Shown here: positions 38,754 to 47,355 of the stretch, piece after piece
Position numbering within the stretch: position 1 is the stretch's first letter
Layout of the letters: every line of letters begins with the position of its first letter
Source: Acidocella sp.
GTDB lineage: Bacteria > Pseudomonadota > Alphaproteobacteria > Acetobacterales > Acetobacteraceae
Assembly: GCF_028687955.1 (NCBI RefSeq)
Contig: NZ_JAQTZC010000003.1
Location: 1 to 54,146 of the forward strand
Direction: 5' to 3'
DNA length: 54,146 nucleotides
Position numbers and translations under genes: made by a program
Notes under the pieces: model-generated
Database searches by the model: none
What the model was told of the DNA's origin: nothing
What the model saw: only the letters and a program-made list of their open reading frames with translations

Positions 38754-39637
38754 CTATATCAGACTGTTTTGCCGCCTACCTCACCCGCCCCGGCGGCATC
38801 AAATCCTACGACAAATCCCGCATCGATGATTTCAACGAGCACCTCGGCCCCCGCAAGCTGGCCGAGGCATCTGCCGCATGGGCCGAATGGGTCGCCACCC
38901 GCGGCGCCAAAATGGCGCCGGCCACCGTCGCACGCTGGCGCGCTATTTTCATGGCAGCCCTGCGCACCGGGACTGAGGCGCTGGATGCCCCGCTGCCCAA
39001 AATTCCCGCCGTCACCGGCAAAACCGAGCAGACCCTGCGCACCCTCACAGACCAGGAGCGCACGGCCCTGCTGGCCGCGTACAACCCCGCCGCCGCGCCG
39101 GTGTTCCTCACCCTCGCCTACCAGGGCCTGCGCACGCAGGAGGCGCTGCGGCTAGACTGGCGGCATGTGTTCTGGGTCAACGCCGGTAGCCTCTACATTC
39201 CCCGCAGCAAATCGGGCAAACCCCGCAGCGTGCCGATGCACGCCAAGGTGCGCGCCAGGCTATACCAAATCTGGGAAGCCGCCGGCAAACCCGAATCCGG
39301 CCCCGTGTTCCTCTCCAGCCGCCGCGAAGCCGCCCAAACCCCCGAGCAAGCCACCCGCGCCGGCAGCCAGCAGCGCCCCCGCCTGCCCTATGCCGACACC
39401 AAGGGCAAAGGCGGCAACCCGCTTAAACGCGCCCACCAAACCGCATGCAAAGCCGCCGGCGTGCAAAACTTCCGCATCCACGACTGGCGCCACGACTGCG
39501 CCGCCCGCATGGTCATGGCCGGGGTGGACATGCTCACCATCATGAAACTCTTCGGCTGGAGCGACCTGCGCATGGTCCAAATTTATGCCAGCATCACCTC
39601 AGACCACATGGCCGAAGCCGTGCAGAAAATTGCTTAA
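38555..39637 (+). CDS. Tyrosine integrase
   Basis: This 360-aa site-specific recombinase has a basic N-terminal arm-binding region (~1-65), a SAM-like core-binding domain (~66-150, CFAAYLTRPGGIKSYDKSRI) and a catalytic domain. Arg193 is in YQGLRTQEALRLDW, His309/Arg312 in IHDWRHDCA, Trp335 in LFGWSD, and the nucleophile Tyr344 in IYASIT. It integrates at the tRNA-Val 3' half; attR lies ~970 bp downstream. Confidence 0.95.
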   Translation: MPLNLRKRGEIWHARGTVRVGTDSIHIAEFSTGARSRTAAEAIAGEREAQIRREGLEGDRGRQARLTISDCFAAYLTRPGGIKSYDKSRIDDFNEHLGPRKLAEASAAWAEWVATRGAKMAPATVARWRAIFMAALRTGTEALDAPLPKIPAVTGKTEQTLRTLTDQERTALLAAYNPAAAPVFLTLAYQGLRTQEALRLDWRHVFWVNAGSLYIPRSKSGKPRSVPMHAKVRARLYQIWEAAGKPESGPVFLSSRREAAQTPEQATRAGSQQRPRLPYADTKGKGGNPLKRAHQTACKAAGVQNFRIHDWRHDCAARMVMAGVDMLTIMKLFGWSDLRMVQIYASITSDHMAEAVQKIA

Positions 39638-39660
39638 CTGCCGCAAATAATGCTTGCGCT

Positions 39661-39679
39661 ATGCGCTCATTGAGCGCAT
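39661..39679. repeat. 19-bp palindrome after integrase
   Basis: ATGCGCTCATTGAGCGCAT is perfectly palindromic except for its centre base. It lies 23 bp after the integrase stop and is not followed by a T run. It may be an operator for the next gene or part of a processing/termination hairpin. Confidence 0.55.
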
Positions 39680-39742
39680 ACATAATTCACCGAGCCGGTT
39701 TGGTTCGGACCGCGCCTCGGGGACCAGGGGCAGAGATGTAAG

Positions 39743-40045
39743 ATGCACATCATTCTTCCCCACGCTCATTTCGACGCTGCCCACCTTGAAGCCGTTAAAG
39801 CCGAGATGCTCACGCTGGGCGCTCCCGCCATCCTGGCTATCGACTGCGGCGATCACTACGTTGCCCTGGAGGGTGCCCACCGCATCCGCGCCGCGCACGA
39901 CCTCGGCCTGACCCCTGTGATTATCGAGGTCGAATACGATGCCGACGCAGAGACGGATGATGTCGCTCCCGGCTCCTACCAGGACAACTACACCCTGGCC
40001 GAGATCGTTGGCCGGGCGCACAAGTCCGTCCCAATGGAGTTTTGA
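39743..40045 (+). CDS. Mini ParB/sulfiredoxin-fold protein
   Basis: This 100-aa protein contains AHLEAVKAEMLTLGAPAILA, IDCGDHYVALEGAHRIRAAH and DLGLTPVIIEVEY. The GAHRIRAA box corresponds to the ParB GERR.RA motif, without HTH or dimer domains. Related small proteins may bind or hydrolyse nucleotides (CTP/ATP). Function here unknown. Confidence 0.7.
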   Translation: MHIILPHAHFDAAHLEAVKAEMLTLGAPAILAIDCGDHYVALEGAHRIRAAHDLGLTPVIIEVEYDADAETDDVAPGSYQDNYTLAEIVGRAHKSVPMEF

Positions 40046-40048
40046 GCT

Positions 40049-40273
40049 ATGACAAGTCACCCCAATCGTTCGCGCGGCCCGTACACAGCCGCAATCGGAG
40101 GAAGCTCTTGGTCTCACGGGCCAACCGCTGAGTTTTCCACGATCCGTGAGGCCCGTGCCTGGGCCGAGGAGTACGGCAACACCGCCGATTACTGCACCAT
40201 CACTGACAAAAAAGGCCGCGTTGTTGCCAGCCACCGTCAAGTCAACGGCCACTGGTATCGGGTGGCACCATGA
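40049..40273 (+). CDS. Small hypothetical protein
   Basis: This 74-aa protein has GGAG 9 nt before its ATG. It contains FSTIREARAWAEEYGNTADY, CTITDKKGRVVASHRQVNGH and WYRV, a pattern seen in small phage and plasmid proteins with a beta-alpha-beta unit. Function unknown. It overlaps the next gene by ATGA. Confidence 0.6.
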   Translation: MTSHPNRSRGPYTAAIGGSSWSHGPTAEFSTIREARAWAEEYGNTADYCTITDKKGRVVASHRQVNGHWYRVAP

Positions 40274-40467
40274 CCCCCGCCGAACTCCACGCCGCCCGTA
40301 CTGCCTTGGGGATGACCCAGGGCGCGCTTGCATCAGCTCTGGGCGTCGGGCGCCGCACAATCCAGCAATACGAGGCCGGTGATCGTGCAATACCCGAGCT
40401 GGTGGCGCGAATTGTCCGCGCGGCCATAAAAAACCGAGAAATACTTAACGCGATTGCGGCCGCATAA
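40270..40467 (+). CDS. Mini XRE-family regulator
   Basis: This 65-aa protein is essentially one HTH_3 domain: TPAELHAARTALGMTQGALA, SALGVGRRTIQQYEAGDRAI, PELVARIVRAAIKN. It is the last prophage gene before attR. It may regulate the integration arm. Confidence 0.8.
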   Translation: MTPAELHAARTALGMTQGALASALGVGRRTIQQYEAGDRAIPELVARIVRAAIKNREILNAIAAA

Positions 40468-40488
40468 GCGGAACACCCCATGAACACA

Positions 40489-40506
40489 CTGCCCAGATTT
40501 TGCCCA
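40489..40506 (+). repeat. Candidate integrase arm-type site, right
   Basis: Perfect 18-bp copy of 2171-2188 in the same orientation, 104 bp inside attR. See the left copy. Confidence 0.5.
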
Positions 40507-40610
40507 GATGACAGCGTGGAATCATGTTCTGTTCCGCTATTTCGCGTCTTGATTCGCCAGGGAAAGCCCCTGGTATAACGTCATAAACCATTGATTTCTT
40601 TAAGAGGATT

Positions 40611-40658
40611 TGGTGGGCGCGACAGGGATTGAACCTGTGACCCCCACCATGTCAAGGT
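40611..40658. repeat. attR core
   Basis: The 48 bp are identical to 2074-2121. They form the 3' half of the functional tRNA-Val gene and were contributed by the phage. Confidence 0.93.
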
Positions 40659-40685
40659 GGTGCTCTACCGCTGCGCTACGCGCCC
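40611..40685 (-). tRNA. tRNA-Val (GAC), prophage integration site
   Basis: The 75-nt cloverleaf runs from GGGCGCG (40685) to an encoded CCA (40611). The acceptor stem GGGCGCG pairs with CGCGCCC. The anticodon stem is CCACC/GGTGG with loop TTGACAT, so the anticodon is GAC (40651-40653). The T-arm GGTTCAATCCC is canonical. It lies on the same strand as, and ~205 nt after, dnaE. Confidence 0.97.
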
Positions 40686-40891
40686 ATATCCGCCGCGGTG
40701 TTTAGCCGTGTTGCGTTTTGGAGGCAAGTGCCCTTGTGACGGATGGTTCAGGATTTCGGATGGAAACGCGGATCGCCGGTGCGCGGGCGCGGGTAAAACG
40801 GCGGGCAGGCAGCCGGAAACCTGGGTTGGGCGGTAGGCGAGAACACGCACATGCCCCGCAGGGCCGGGGATGTTGAGGGTCTCAAAATTGT

Positions 40892-43800
40892 TTACATATC
40901 CTCGACACGCTCCACGCCGGGGATAAGTTTCATCGCCTGCGCCAGCCGGGCGGTGACGTTAAAACCGCCGGGGAGGATGACATCGAGATTGCGCTCCAGC
41001 CCGGTTTTAGGAACCAGCGTGACGCGGCCTCGGCCTTTGCCCTCACGCTCCAGCAGGGAGCGGATATGCGCCAGGGCCTCGGTGCGGTCCAGCCAGATGC
41101 GCAAACTGGCACCAGCCTTGGCGGCGGCATCGTCAAGCGGGGTGACATCCACGGCGGTGATGCGCAGCGATTCGCCTTCGATCTTCACATCGGCGGTGAC
41201 CAGCAGGGCCGTGCCCTCGACCAGGATTTCGCGCACGCGGCCCAGCACCTCGGAAAACAGAGTGACCTCGAAGCTGCCCTCCATGTCCGAGAGGGTGAGC
41301 CAGAGCATACGGCTGCCGGTGCGGGTGATGCGCTCCTTTTTGGCGCCCACGGTGCCCGCGAGTTTAAGCCGCGTGGCCCCCGCCTGTGCCCGGCGCTCGA
41401 TACTGCCGGAGGCGGCCACGCCGAGGCGCTTGAGCGCGATGGCATACATATCCAGCGGGTGGGCGCTCACATGAAAGCCGATGGCCTCGGCCTCGGCGGC
41501 CAGGCGGTCGGTTTCGGGCCAGTCCGGGATGCTGGGCAGGCGGATGCTCTCAGGCTCCACGCCGCCGAACAGGCCGATCTGGCCGGATTGCTTCTCCTCC
41601 GCCTGCGCCTGCGCGGTGCGGATGATGGCCTCCGCCGCGCTGAACACCCTGGCGCGGTTGGGCTCAAGGGATTCGAACGCGCCGGCCTTGGCGAGGATTT
41701 CGACATGCGCGCGGGTCAGGGATTTGGGGTCGATGCGGGCGGCGAAATCGGAAATGTCCTTGAAGGGCCTGTTGCCGCGCGCCTTGGCGAGATCCGCCAT
41801 CGCGGCGATGCCGACCCGCTTGATGGCGCCCAGTGCGTAGCGGATGGCGAGGCTGCCATCGGGCAGGGTTTCCGGTTTGAAGTCGGCGCCGGAATAATTG
41901 ACATCAGGCGGGAGCACCTGGATGCCCATGCGCATTGCGTCGGCGCGCAGGATCGCCAGCTTGTCGGTGTTGGTGATGGATAACGACATGCACGCGGCGA
42001 GGAAGGGAACGGGGTGGTTGGCGCGCAGATAGGCGGTTTGGTACGAGACCAGCGCATAGGCCGCCGCGTGGGATTTGTTGAAGCCGTAATCGGCGAATTT
42101 CGCCATGAGATCGAAGATCTCGTTGGCTTTTTCCTCGGTGAAGCCCTGCTTCAAGGCGCCTTCGCAGAAGATTTTGCGCTGGGCGTCCATCTCGGCGCGG
42201 ATTTTCTTGCCCATGGCGCGGCGCAGCAGATCCGCCCCGGCGAGGGAGTATCCCGCCATCACCTGGGCGATTTGCATCACCTGCTCCTGATAGACGATGA
42301 CGCCGTAGGTCTCGGCCAGGATGTCATGAATCGCGACATCCGGCGCGGTCCAGGCGGCGCCGTGCTTGCGGGCGCAATAGTCGGGGATGTTGGCCATCGG
42401 GCCGGGCCGGTTGAGCGCCTGGATGGCGATGAGGTCCTCGAAACGGTCCGGGCGCATCTGTTGCAGGGCGCTGCGGTAACCCTGGGTTTCAAAGGTGAAC
42501 ACGCCGCCGGTGTCGCCGCGCGCGATCATCTCATAGGTTTTCAGATCATCCATCGGGATGGCGGAAAGGTCGATCTCGATGCCCTGCTCGCGCAGGAAGC
42601 CGAGCGCGCGGTCCAGCACAGTCAATGTCGTCAGGCCCAAAAAGTCAAACTTCACCAGCCCGGCCTGCTCGACGTATTTCATCGAGAACTGAGTGACCAG
42701 CATCTCCGAACGGGGGTCTTTATAGAGCGGGACGAGCTGGTCGAGCGGACGGTCGCCGATGACGACGCCGGCGGCGTGGGTGCTGGCGTGGCGGTAGAGA
42801 CCTTCGATCTGCAAGGCGATTTCCATAAGCCGGGCCAGGCCTTCGTCAGAATCGCGCAGCTCGCGCAGCTTCACCTCACCGTCGATCGCCTGTTGCAGCG
42901 TCACCGGCTTGGCCGGGTTGTTGGGGATGAGCTCGGCCACCTTGTTGACCTGGCCGTAGGGCAGGCCCAGCACGCGGCCAACATCGCGCACCGCCGCGCG
43001 GGCTTGCAGCTTGCCGAAGGTGATGATCTGCGCGACGCGCTCGGCGCCGTATTCGCGGGTGACGTAGGCGATCACCTCGTCGCGGCGCTCCTGGCAGAAG
43101 TCGATATCGAAATCGGGCATGGAGACGCGCTCAGGGTTGAGGAAGCGCTCGAAGAGGAGGCCATAGCGCAAGGGATCAAGATCGGTGATCAGCAGCGCCC
43201 AGGCGACGACGGAACCAGCGCCGGAACCACGGCCGGGGCCGACGGGGATTTTCTGCTCCTTCGCCCATTGGATGAAATCCGCCACGATGAGGAAGTAGCC
43301 GGGGAAGCCCATCTGGACGATGGTGCCCAGCTCGAATTCAAGCCGCTTGCGATAGGGTTCACGCGCCTCTTCCGGCAGACCCTGCGCATTCAGCCGGGCT
43401 TCCAGCCCTTCCTCGGCCATGGCGCGCACCGTCTGCGCCTCGGTGGTGCCGGGGCGGACTTTTGGGCAGGTGGGCAGCAGGGGCTTGCGCGATTGCGCCA
43501 TCACCGCGCAGGAACGCGCGATGGCCAGCGTGTTATCGCAGGCTTCGGGCAAGTCCGCGAATAATGCGCGCATGGTGGCGGCGGGCTTGAACCAGTGCTC
43601 GGGCGTAACGCGGCGGCGCTCCGGCTCGGCCAGCACCCGGCCCTCGGCGATGCAGAGCAGCGCGTCATGCGCCTGGTGCATCGAGGATTTGGCGAAAAAG
43701 CACTCGTTGGTGGCAACCAGCGGCAGGGCGCGCGCATCGGCCAGGGTGATCAGGCCGGGTTCGATGGCCTGTTCCAATTTTTCACCATGGCGTTGCAGCT

Positions 43801-44305
43801 CCACCGCGATGCGGTTGGGAAAGGCTTCCGCCAGGGCGGCGAGATATGCCTCGGCCGCGGCCATCTGCCCCTCGGCGAGCAACCGGCCGATGGGGCCGTG
43901 CGCGCCACCGGTGAGCAGAAACAGGCCCTCGGCATGGGCGAGCAAGGTCTCCAGGGTGATCTGCGGTTTTGGCGCGCCATCAGAGAACAGATAGCTGGCG
44001 GAGGAGAGTTTTTGCAGATTGGCGAAGCCGGCCGGGGTTTGCGCCAGCAGCACCACCGGGTCCGGCGCCAGGTTGACGCCGCCGCGCGCCAGGCCAAGCT
44101 GGCAGCCGATGATGGGCTGCACCCCGGCGCCAGCGCAGTATTGCGAGAACTCCAGCGCGCCGAACATGTTGGAGCTGTCAGTGATCGCCACCGCGGGCAT
44201 GGAGAGCTCACGCGCCAGTGCGGCGATCTTGTCCGGTTTGATCGCGCCCTCAGACAGCGAGAAGGCGGAATGGACCCGCAGATGGACGAAAGTCTCGTAA
44301 GGCAT
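40892..44305 (-). CDS. dnaE: DNA polymerase III alpha subunit
   Basis: This 1137-aa replicative polymerase has an N-terminal PHP domain (VHLRVHSAFSLSEGAIKPDK, PAVAITDSSNMFGALEFSQY), palm with PDFDIDFCQERRDEVIAY (~395-412), and GRGSGAGSVVAWAL before it. The finger and tau-binding regions follow. The OB-fold C-terminus carries LAGTVGAKKERITRTGSRML. Full length for the DnaE1 type. Host gene directly flanking the prophage insertion. Confidence 0.98.
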   Translation of the reverse strand: MPYETFVHLRVHSAFSLSEGAIKPDKIAALARELSMPAVAITDSSNMFGALEFSQYCAGAGVQPIIGCQLGLARGGVNLAPDPVVLLAQTPAGFANLQKLSSASYLFSDGAPKPQITLETLLAHAEGLFLLTGGAHGPIGRLLAEGQMAAAEAYLAALAEAFPNRIAVELQRHGEKLEQAIEPGLITLADARALPLVATNECFFAKSSMHQAHDALLCIAEGRVLAEPERRRVTPEHWFKPAATMRALFADLPEACDNTLAIARSCAVMAQSRKPLLPTCPKVRPGTTEAQTVRAMAEEGLEARLNAQGLPEEAREPYRKRLEFELGTIVQMGFPGYFLIVADFIQWAKEQKIPVGPGRGSGAGSVVAWALLITDLDPLRYGLLFERFLNPERVSMPDFDIDFCQERRDEVIAYVTREYGAERVAQIITFGKLQARAAVRDVGRVLGLPYGQVNKVAELIPNNPAKPVTLQQAIDGEVKLRELRDSDEGLARLMEIALQIEGLYRHASTHAAGVVIGDRPLDQLVPLYKDPRSEMLVTQFSMKYVEQAGLVKFDFLGLTTLTVLDRALGFLREQGIEIDLSAIPMDDLKTYEMIARGDTGGVFTFETQGYRSALQQMRPDRFEDLIAIQALNRPGPMANIPDYCARKHGAAWTAPDVAIHDILAETYGVIVYQEQVMQIAQVMAGYSLAGADLLRRAMGKKIRAEMDAQRKIFCEGALKQGFTEEKANEIFDLMAKFADYGFNKSHAAAYALVSYQTAYLRANHPVPFLAACMSLSITNTDKLAILRADAMRMGIQVLPPDVNYSGADFKPETLPDGSLAIRYALGAIKRVGIAAMADLAKARGNRPFKDISDFAARIDPKSLTRAHVEILAKAGAFESLEPNRARVFSAAEAIIRTAQAQAEEKQSGQIGLFGGVEPESIRLPSIPDWPETDRLAAEAEAIGFHVSAHPLDMYAIALKRLGVAASGSIERRAQAGATRLKLAGTVGAKKERITRTGSRMLWLTLSDMEGSFEVTLFSEVLGRVREILVEGTALLVTADVKIEGESLRITAVDVTPLDDAAAKAGASLRIWLDRTEALAHIRSLLEREGKGRGRVTLVPKTGLERNLDVILPGGFNVTARLAQAMKLIPGVERVEDM

Positions 44306-44352
44306 GGCGACTCCGGTGAAGCGGGTCAGCTTCGGCTAAAACAGCGAGCCGA

Positions 44353-45111
44353 TCAACTTAAACCTAGATCGGACGCATACCCAACGCTGACGAAGTAGAG
44401 CCCTTCGGCGGGGGCGGTGGGGCCTGCCACGGCGCGATTTTGCGCGGCCAAAACCTCCGCCACGCGCGATTCCGGCCAGGCCCCCTCCCCCACCATCTTC
44501 AAACTGCCCACCATGTTGCGGACCTGATGATGCAGAAAACTGCGGGCCTTGGCGTGGATGATGAGATGCGCCCCCTCGCGCGTCACGCTCAGCTCGTCCA
44601 GCGTGCGCAGTGGCGATTTGGCCTGGCAGGCTGAGGCGCGGAAGGAAGAGAAATCATGATGGCCGAGCAGTTGCTGCGCGGCGCGGTGCATGGCGGCCTC
44701 GTCAAGCGGCTGGCGCACATGCCACACGCGGTTGAGCTCCAGCGCGGGGAACGCAGGGCGGTTGGAGATGATATAGCGGTAGCTGCGCCAGATGGCGGAA
44801 AACCGCGCGCTCCAGCCAGCCGGGGCCGGAGCGGCGCGCAGCACCACCACGGGGTGCGGCTTCATGTGGTAGTTGAGCGCCTCGCGCAGGCGGTGGGGCG
44901 AGAAATCCGGCAGCTCCATCTGCACGATCTGGCCCAGGGCGTGCACCCCGGCATCCGTGCGCCCGGAGGCAACCGCGGCGGGGATAACACCGTTGCAGAG
45001 TTTGGCGCCGGCTTCCTCCATCACCTGCTGCACCGCCAGCCCGTGCTTCTGGCGCTGCCAGCCCATGAAGCCGGTGCCGTCGTATTCAACTTCCAGCGCC
45101 CAGGGGATCAA
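44353..45111 (-). CDS. truA: tRNA pseudouridine(38-40) synthase
   Basis: This 252-aa protein's ATG overlaps the fmt stop (ATGA). The catalytic Asp is in ASGRTDAGVHALGQ. The N-terminus ALEVEYDGTGFMGWQRQK and the C-terminal FLHHQVRNMVGSLK are typical. It isomerises uridines 38-40 in the tRNA anticodon arm. Third gene of the def-fmt-truA operon. Confidence 0.97.
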   Translation of the reverse strand: MIPWALEVEYDGTGFMGWQRQKHGLAVQQVMEEAGAKLCNGVIPAAVASGRTDAGVHALGQIVQMELPDFSPHRLREALNYHMKPHPVVVLRAAPAPAGWSARFSAIWRSYRYIISNRPAFPALELNRVWHVRQPLDEAAMHRAAQQLLGHHDFSSFRASACQAKSPLRTLDELSVTREGAHLIIHAKARSFLHHQVRNMVGSLKMVGEGAWPESRVAEVLAAQNRAVAGPTAPAEGLYFVSVGYASDLGLS

Positions 45112-46046
45112 AAGAAGCGGGCACCTTCGGGCAGGGTGAAGCCGCGCAGAAAATCTGCCGTGGCCATGGCGGCCTTGCCGGGACGCTGGATTTCCAGAGG
45201 GCGCAGCGCGGTGCCGCCGCCGCAGGCGATGGTCATGGCGGCATCCAGAATATCACCGGGGCGGGTGTCCTCGGTAAGGCCGGGGGCCGTGACAACCTCG
45301 GCGCGGAGGAATTTGAGGACAATTTCCCCCAGCAGCGCCAGCGAGCCCGGCCAGGGGTTGTTGGCGCGTATCTGGCGCTCCAACGCAACGGCGTGCTGGG
45401 TGAAATCCAGCCGCGCATCCTCACGGGTGCGCTTGCGGGCGTAGCCGCCATCCTCGTCATTGGCCGGGGCGGGCGGTTGCGTCACCGGTTCACTGGGATC
45501 GCTGAGTTCTTCCACGATCAGCGCCGCGCCGATCTGCGCCAGACGGTCGTGCAGATCCCCCGCCGTATCACGCGGGCCGATGGCGGTGGCCTGGTGGCGC
45601 AGCATGGCGCCAGTGTCCAGGCCCTCGTCCATCTGCATGATGGTGATGCCGGTGAAGGGGTCGCCAGCCAAAATAGCGGCCTGGATGGGCGCCGCGCCGC
45701 GCCAGCGCGGCAGCAGGCTGGCATGAATGTTCAGGCAGCCGCGCAAGGGCGCGTGCAAAATTTCGGGCGGCAGGATGAGCCCGTAGGCGGAGACGATGGC
45801 GGCATCGAGGCCAAGGGCCCGGAAAAACGCGGCCTCCTCGGCATTGCCTTTCAGCCGCCTGGGCGTGCGCACCGGCAAGCCAAGCTCCAGCGCCGCCTGA
45901 TGCACCGGGCAGGGAGTCTCGCGCTGGCCGCGCCCGGCAGGTTTTGGCGGCTGGGCATACACCACGGCCACCTCGTGCCCTGCCTCAACCAGTGCGCGCA
46001 GGGCCGGAACCGAGAACGCGGGCGAGCCCATGAAGGCAAGCTTCAT
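45108..46046 (-). CDS. fmt: Methionyl-tRNA formyltransferase
   Basis: This 312-aa protein has the formyltransferase core MKLAFMGSPAFSVPALRALV, the catalytic-loop region LRGCLNIHASLLPRWRGAAP and FTGITIMQMDEGLDTGAM. The C-terminal tRNA-binding OB domain ends at the truA overlap. It formylates Met-tRNAi for initiation. TAATG overlap with def. Confidence 0.98.
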   Translation of the reverse strand: MKLAFMGSPAFSVPALRALVEAGHEVAVVYAQPPKPAGRGQRETPCPVHQAALELGLPVRTPRRLKGNAEEAAFFRALGLDAAIVSAYGLILPPEILHAPLRGCLNIHASLLPRWRGAAPIQAAILAGDPFTGITIMQMDEGLDTGAMLRHQATAIGPRDTAGDLHDRLAQIGAALIVEELSDPSEPVTQPPAPANDEDGGYARKRTREDARLDFTQHAVALERQIRANNPWPGSLALLGEIVLKFLRAEVVTAPGLTEDTRPGDILDAAMTIACGGGTALRPLEIQRPGKAAMATADFLRGFTLPEGARFF

Positions 46047-46618
46047 TACTTGCGCCCCCGCCGCTCCTTTTGGTCCTTCAGCTCTTTGGCCAGCTTGCGG
46101 AGCAGAATATTGCGTTTGAGCGGGGAGAGATAATCCACGAACTGCACGCCGTTGAGATGGTCGATCTCGTGTTGCAGGCAGGTGGCGAGCAGGCCGTCAG
46201 CCTCGACCTCCTGTTTGGCGCCGTTTTCGTCCTGGTAGCGCACCTTCACCCATGAGGGGCGCACGACCTCGGCATACTGGTCCGGCAGTGAGAGACAGCC
46301 CTCCTCGCGGGAGCATTTGTCCTCCGAGGCGGCGATGACCTCCGGGTTGACCAGGGCAAGCGGCGCCGGGACTTTATCGGGCGCCACATCCACCACGATG
46401 ACGCGCAGCAGCCGGCCCACCTGCGGGGCGGCAAGGCCAATGCCAGGAGCCGCATACATGGTGGCGAACATGGAGGGGATGAGCGCGCGCACCTCATCGT
46501 AATCAGCCGGGGTTACCGCGCGGGCGTGCTTGCGCAGCACCGGGTCGGGCACCACGAGGATGGGCAGCAGCGGCGCGGCGGGGGCGGTGGTTTCAGGGAT
46601 GGCTTGTGTGACTGACAT
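46046..46618 (-). CDS. def: Peptide deformylase
   Basis: This 190-aa protein starts at ATG 46616-46618 (MSVTQAIPE...). Three metal-site motifs are present: GIGLAAPQVG, EEGCLSLP (Cys ligand) and QHEIDHLNG (HExxH). The C-terminus is basic (KELKDQKERRGRK). It removes the N-formyl group from nascent proteins and is paired functionally with fmt. Confidence 0.97.
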   Translation of the reverse strand: MSVTQAIPETTAPAAPLLPILVVPDPVLRKHARAVTPADYDEVRALIPSMFATMYAAPGIGLAAPQVGRLLRVIVVDVAPDKVPAPLALVNPEVIAASEDKCSREEGCLSLPDQYAEVVRPSWVKVRYQDENGAKQEVEADGLLATCLQHEIDHLNGVQFVDYLSPLKRNILLRKLAKELKDQKERRGRK

Positions 46619-46776
46619 GCCGAGACACTTAATGCCGCGCCTGCCCCGCTGCAACGCCGGGCTTGCGCCGCTTGCGCATGCGGGACTTGCATCCGGCCAG
46701 ATTTATGACAACATAAGCCTCGGACGCCTTCGGGGTCTGAATTTTGCTTCGCTCACAACTGGGGGGGCCTGCCTTT
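46619..46776 (+). promoter_or_regulatory. hsp20 upstream region, possible structured leader
   Basis: This gap separates def and hsp20, which are divergent. A small stem GAC(G)CC-TTCG-GGGTC (46725-46739 region) is followed by TTTTGCTTCGCTC and a GGGGGGG Shine-Dalgarno. A UUGCU-like motif ahead of a G-rich SD is reminiscent of ROSE-type thermometers that control alphaproteobacterial small heat-shock genes. No clear sigma32 promoter was found. Confidence 0.3.
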
Positions 46777-47253
46777 ATGAGTACCCGCGTTTTCACCTCG
46801 CCTTTGTTTCTGGGCTTCGACCATCTGGAACAGATGATCGAACGCGCCGCGAAAAACTCCTCCGACGGCTACCCGCCGTACAACATCGAACAGCTCAGCC
46901 CGGTATCGCTGCGCATTACGTTGGCGGTGGCCGGTTTCACCATGGACGACCTGCAAATCACCCTGGAGGATAACCAGTTGGTAATTCGCGGCCGCCAGAC
47001 TGACGACGGACAAGGGCGCGTGTTCCTCCACAGGGGGATTGCCGCGCGCCAGTTCCAACGGGCGTTCGTCATCGCGGAGGGAATTGAGGTGAAGGGAGCC
47101 TGGCTCGACAATGGGCTTTTGCATGTTGACCTGGTGCGCCCGGTGCCGCAGCCGGTGGTGAAAAATATCCCCATTTCGCGCGGGCAGGGCAAAACAAATG
47201 TGGCGCCGACTCGGGTGGTGGATGGAGACTCGCGAGATTCTTCCCAGGGCTGA
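46777..47253 (+). CDS. Hsp20 small heat-shock protein, IbpA class
   Basis: This 158-aa protein starts at ATG 46777 (MSTRVFTSPLFLGFDHLEQM) behind a G run. The alpha-crystallin domain (~32-125) has YPPYNIEQL, SLRITLAVAGFTMDDLQITL and DNGLLHVDLVRPVP. The C-terminal IxI anchor is NIPISR. It is an ATP-independent holdase. The DUF1150 gene follows ~100 nt downstream, an arrangement conserved in alphaproteobacteria. Confidence 0.93.
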   Translation: MSTRVFTSPLFLGFDHLEQMIERAAKNSSDGYPPYNIEQLSPVSLRITLAVAGFTMDDLQITLEDNQLVIRGRQTDDGQGRVFLHRGIAARQFQRAFVIAEGIEVKGAWLDNGLLHVDLVRPVPQPVVKNIPISRGQGKTNVAPTRVVDGDSRDSSQG

Positions 47254-47355
47254 ACGGCCTCCAGGCGTCCCTAATTAAAACACAACGCGGCGGTAGACTA
47301 ACCAGACACAGCTTCGCGCAAGATTAACCTGGCTCATTTGAGAAGGAATTTTTCC

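Larger units (their letters stand above)
2074..40658. mobile_element. Complete prophage, lambda-type head and Mu-type contractile tail
   Basis: The element is bounded by 48-bp direct repeats derived from tRNA-Val, giving a unit length of 38,537 bp. It contains integrase, an excisionase-like gene, CI-like and Cro-like regulators with operators, a replication ATPase with an iteron cluster, a full packaging/head set, a full contractile tail set, and lysis genes. I saw no truncation or frameshift in any core gene apart from one apparently programmed -1 shift, so the prophage looks intact. Structural genes run leftward on the minus strand; the control/integration arm runs rightward. Confidence 0.92.

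Noticed and set aside
42014-43564. 516-aa plus-strand open frame
   Set aside because: Entirely antisense to dnaE, with low-complexity His/Asp/Gly content; shadow of a high-GC gene.
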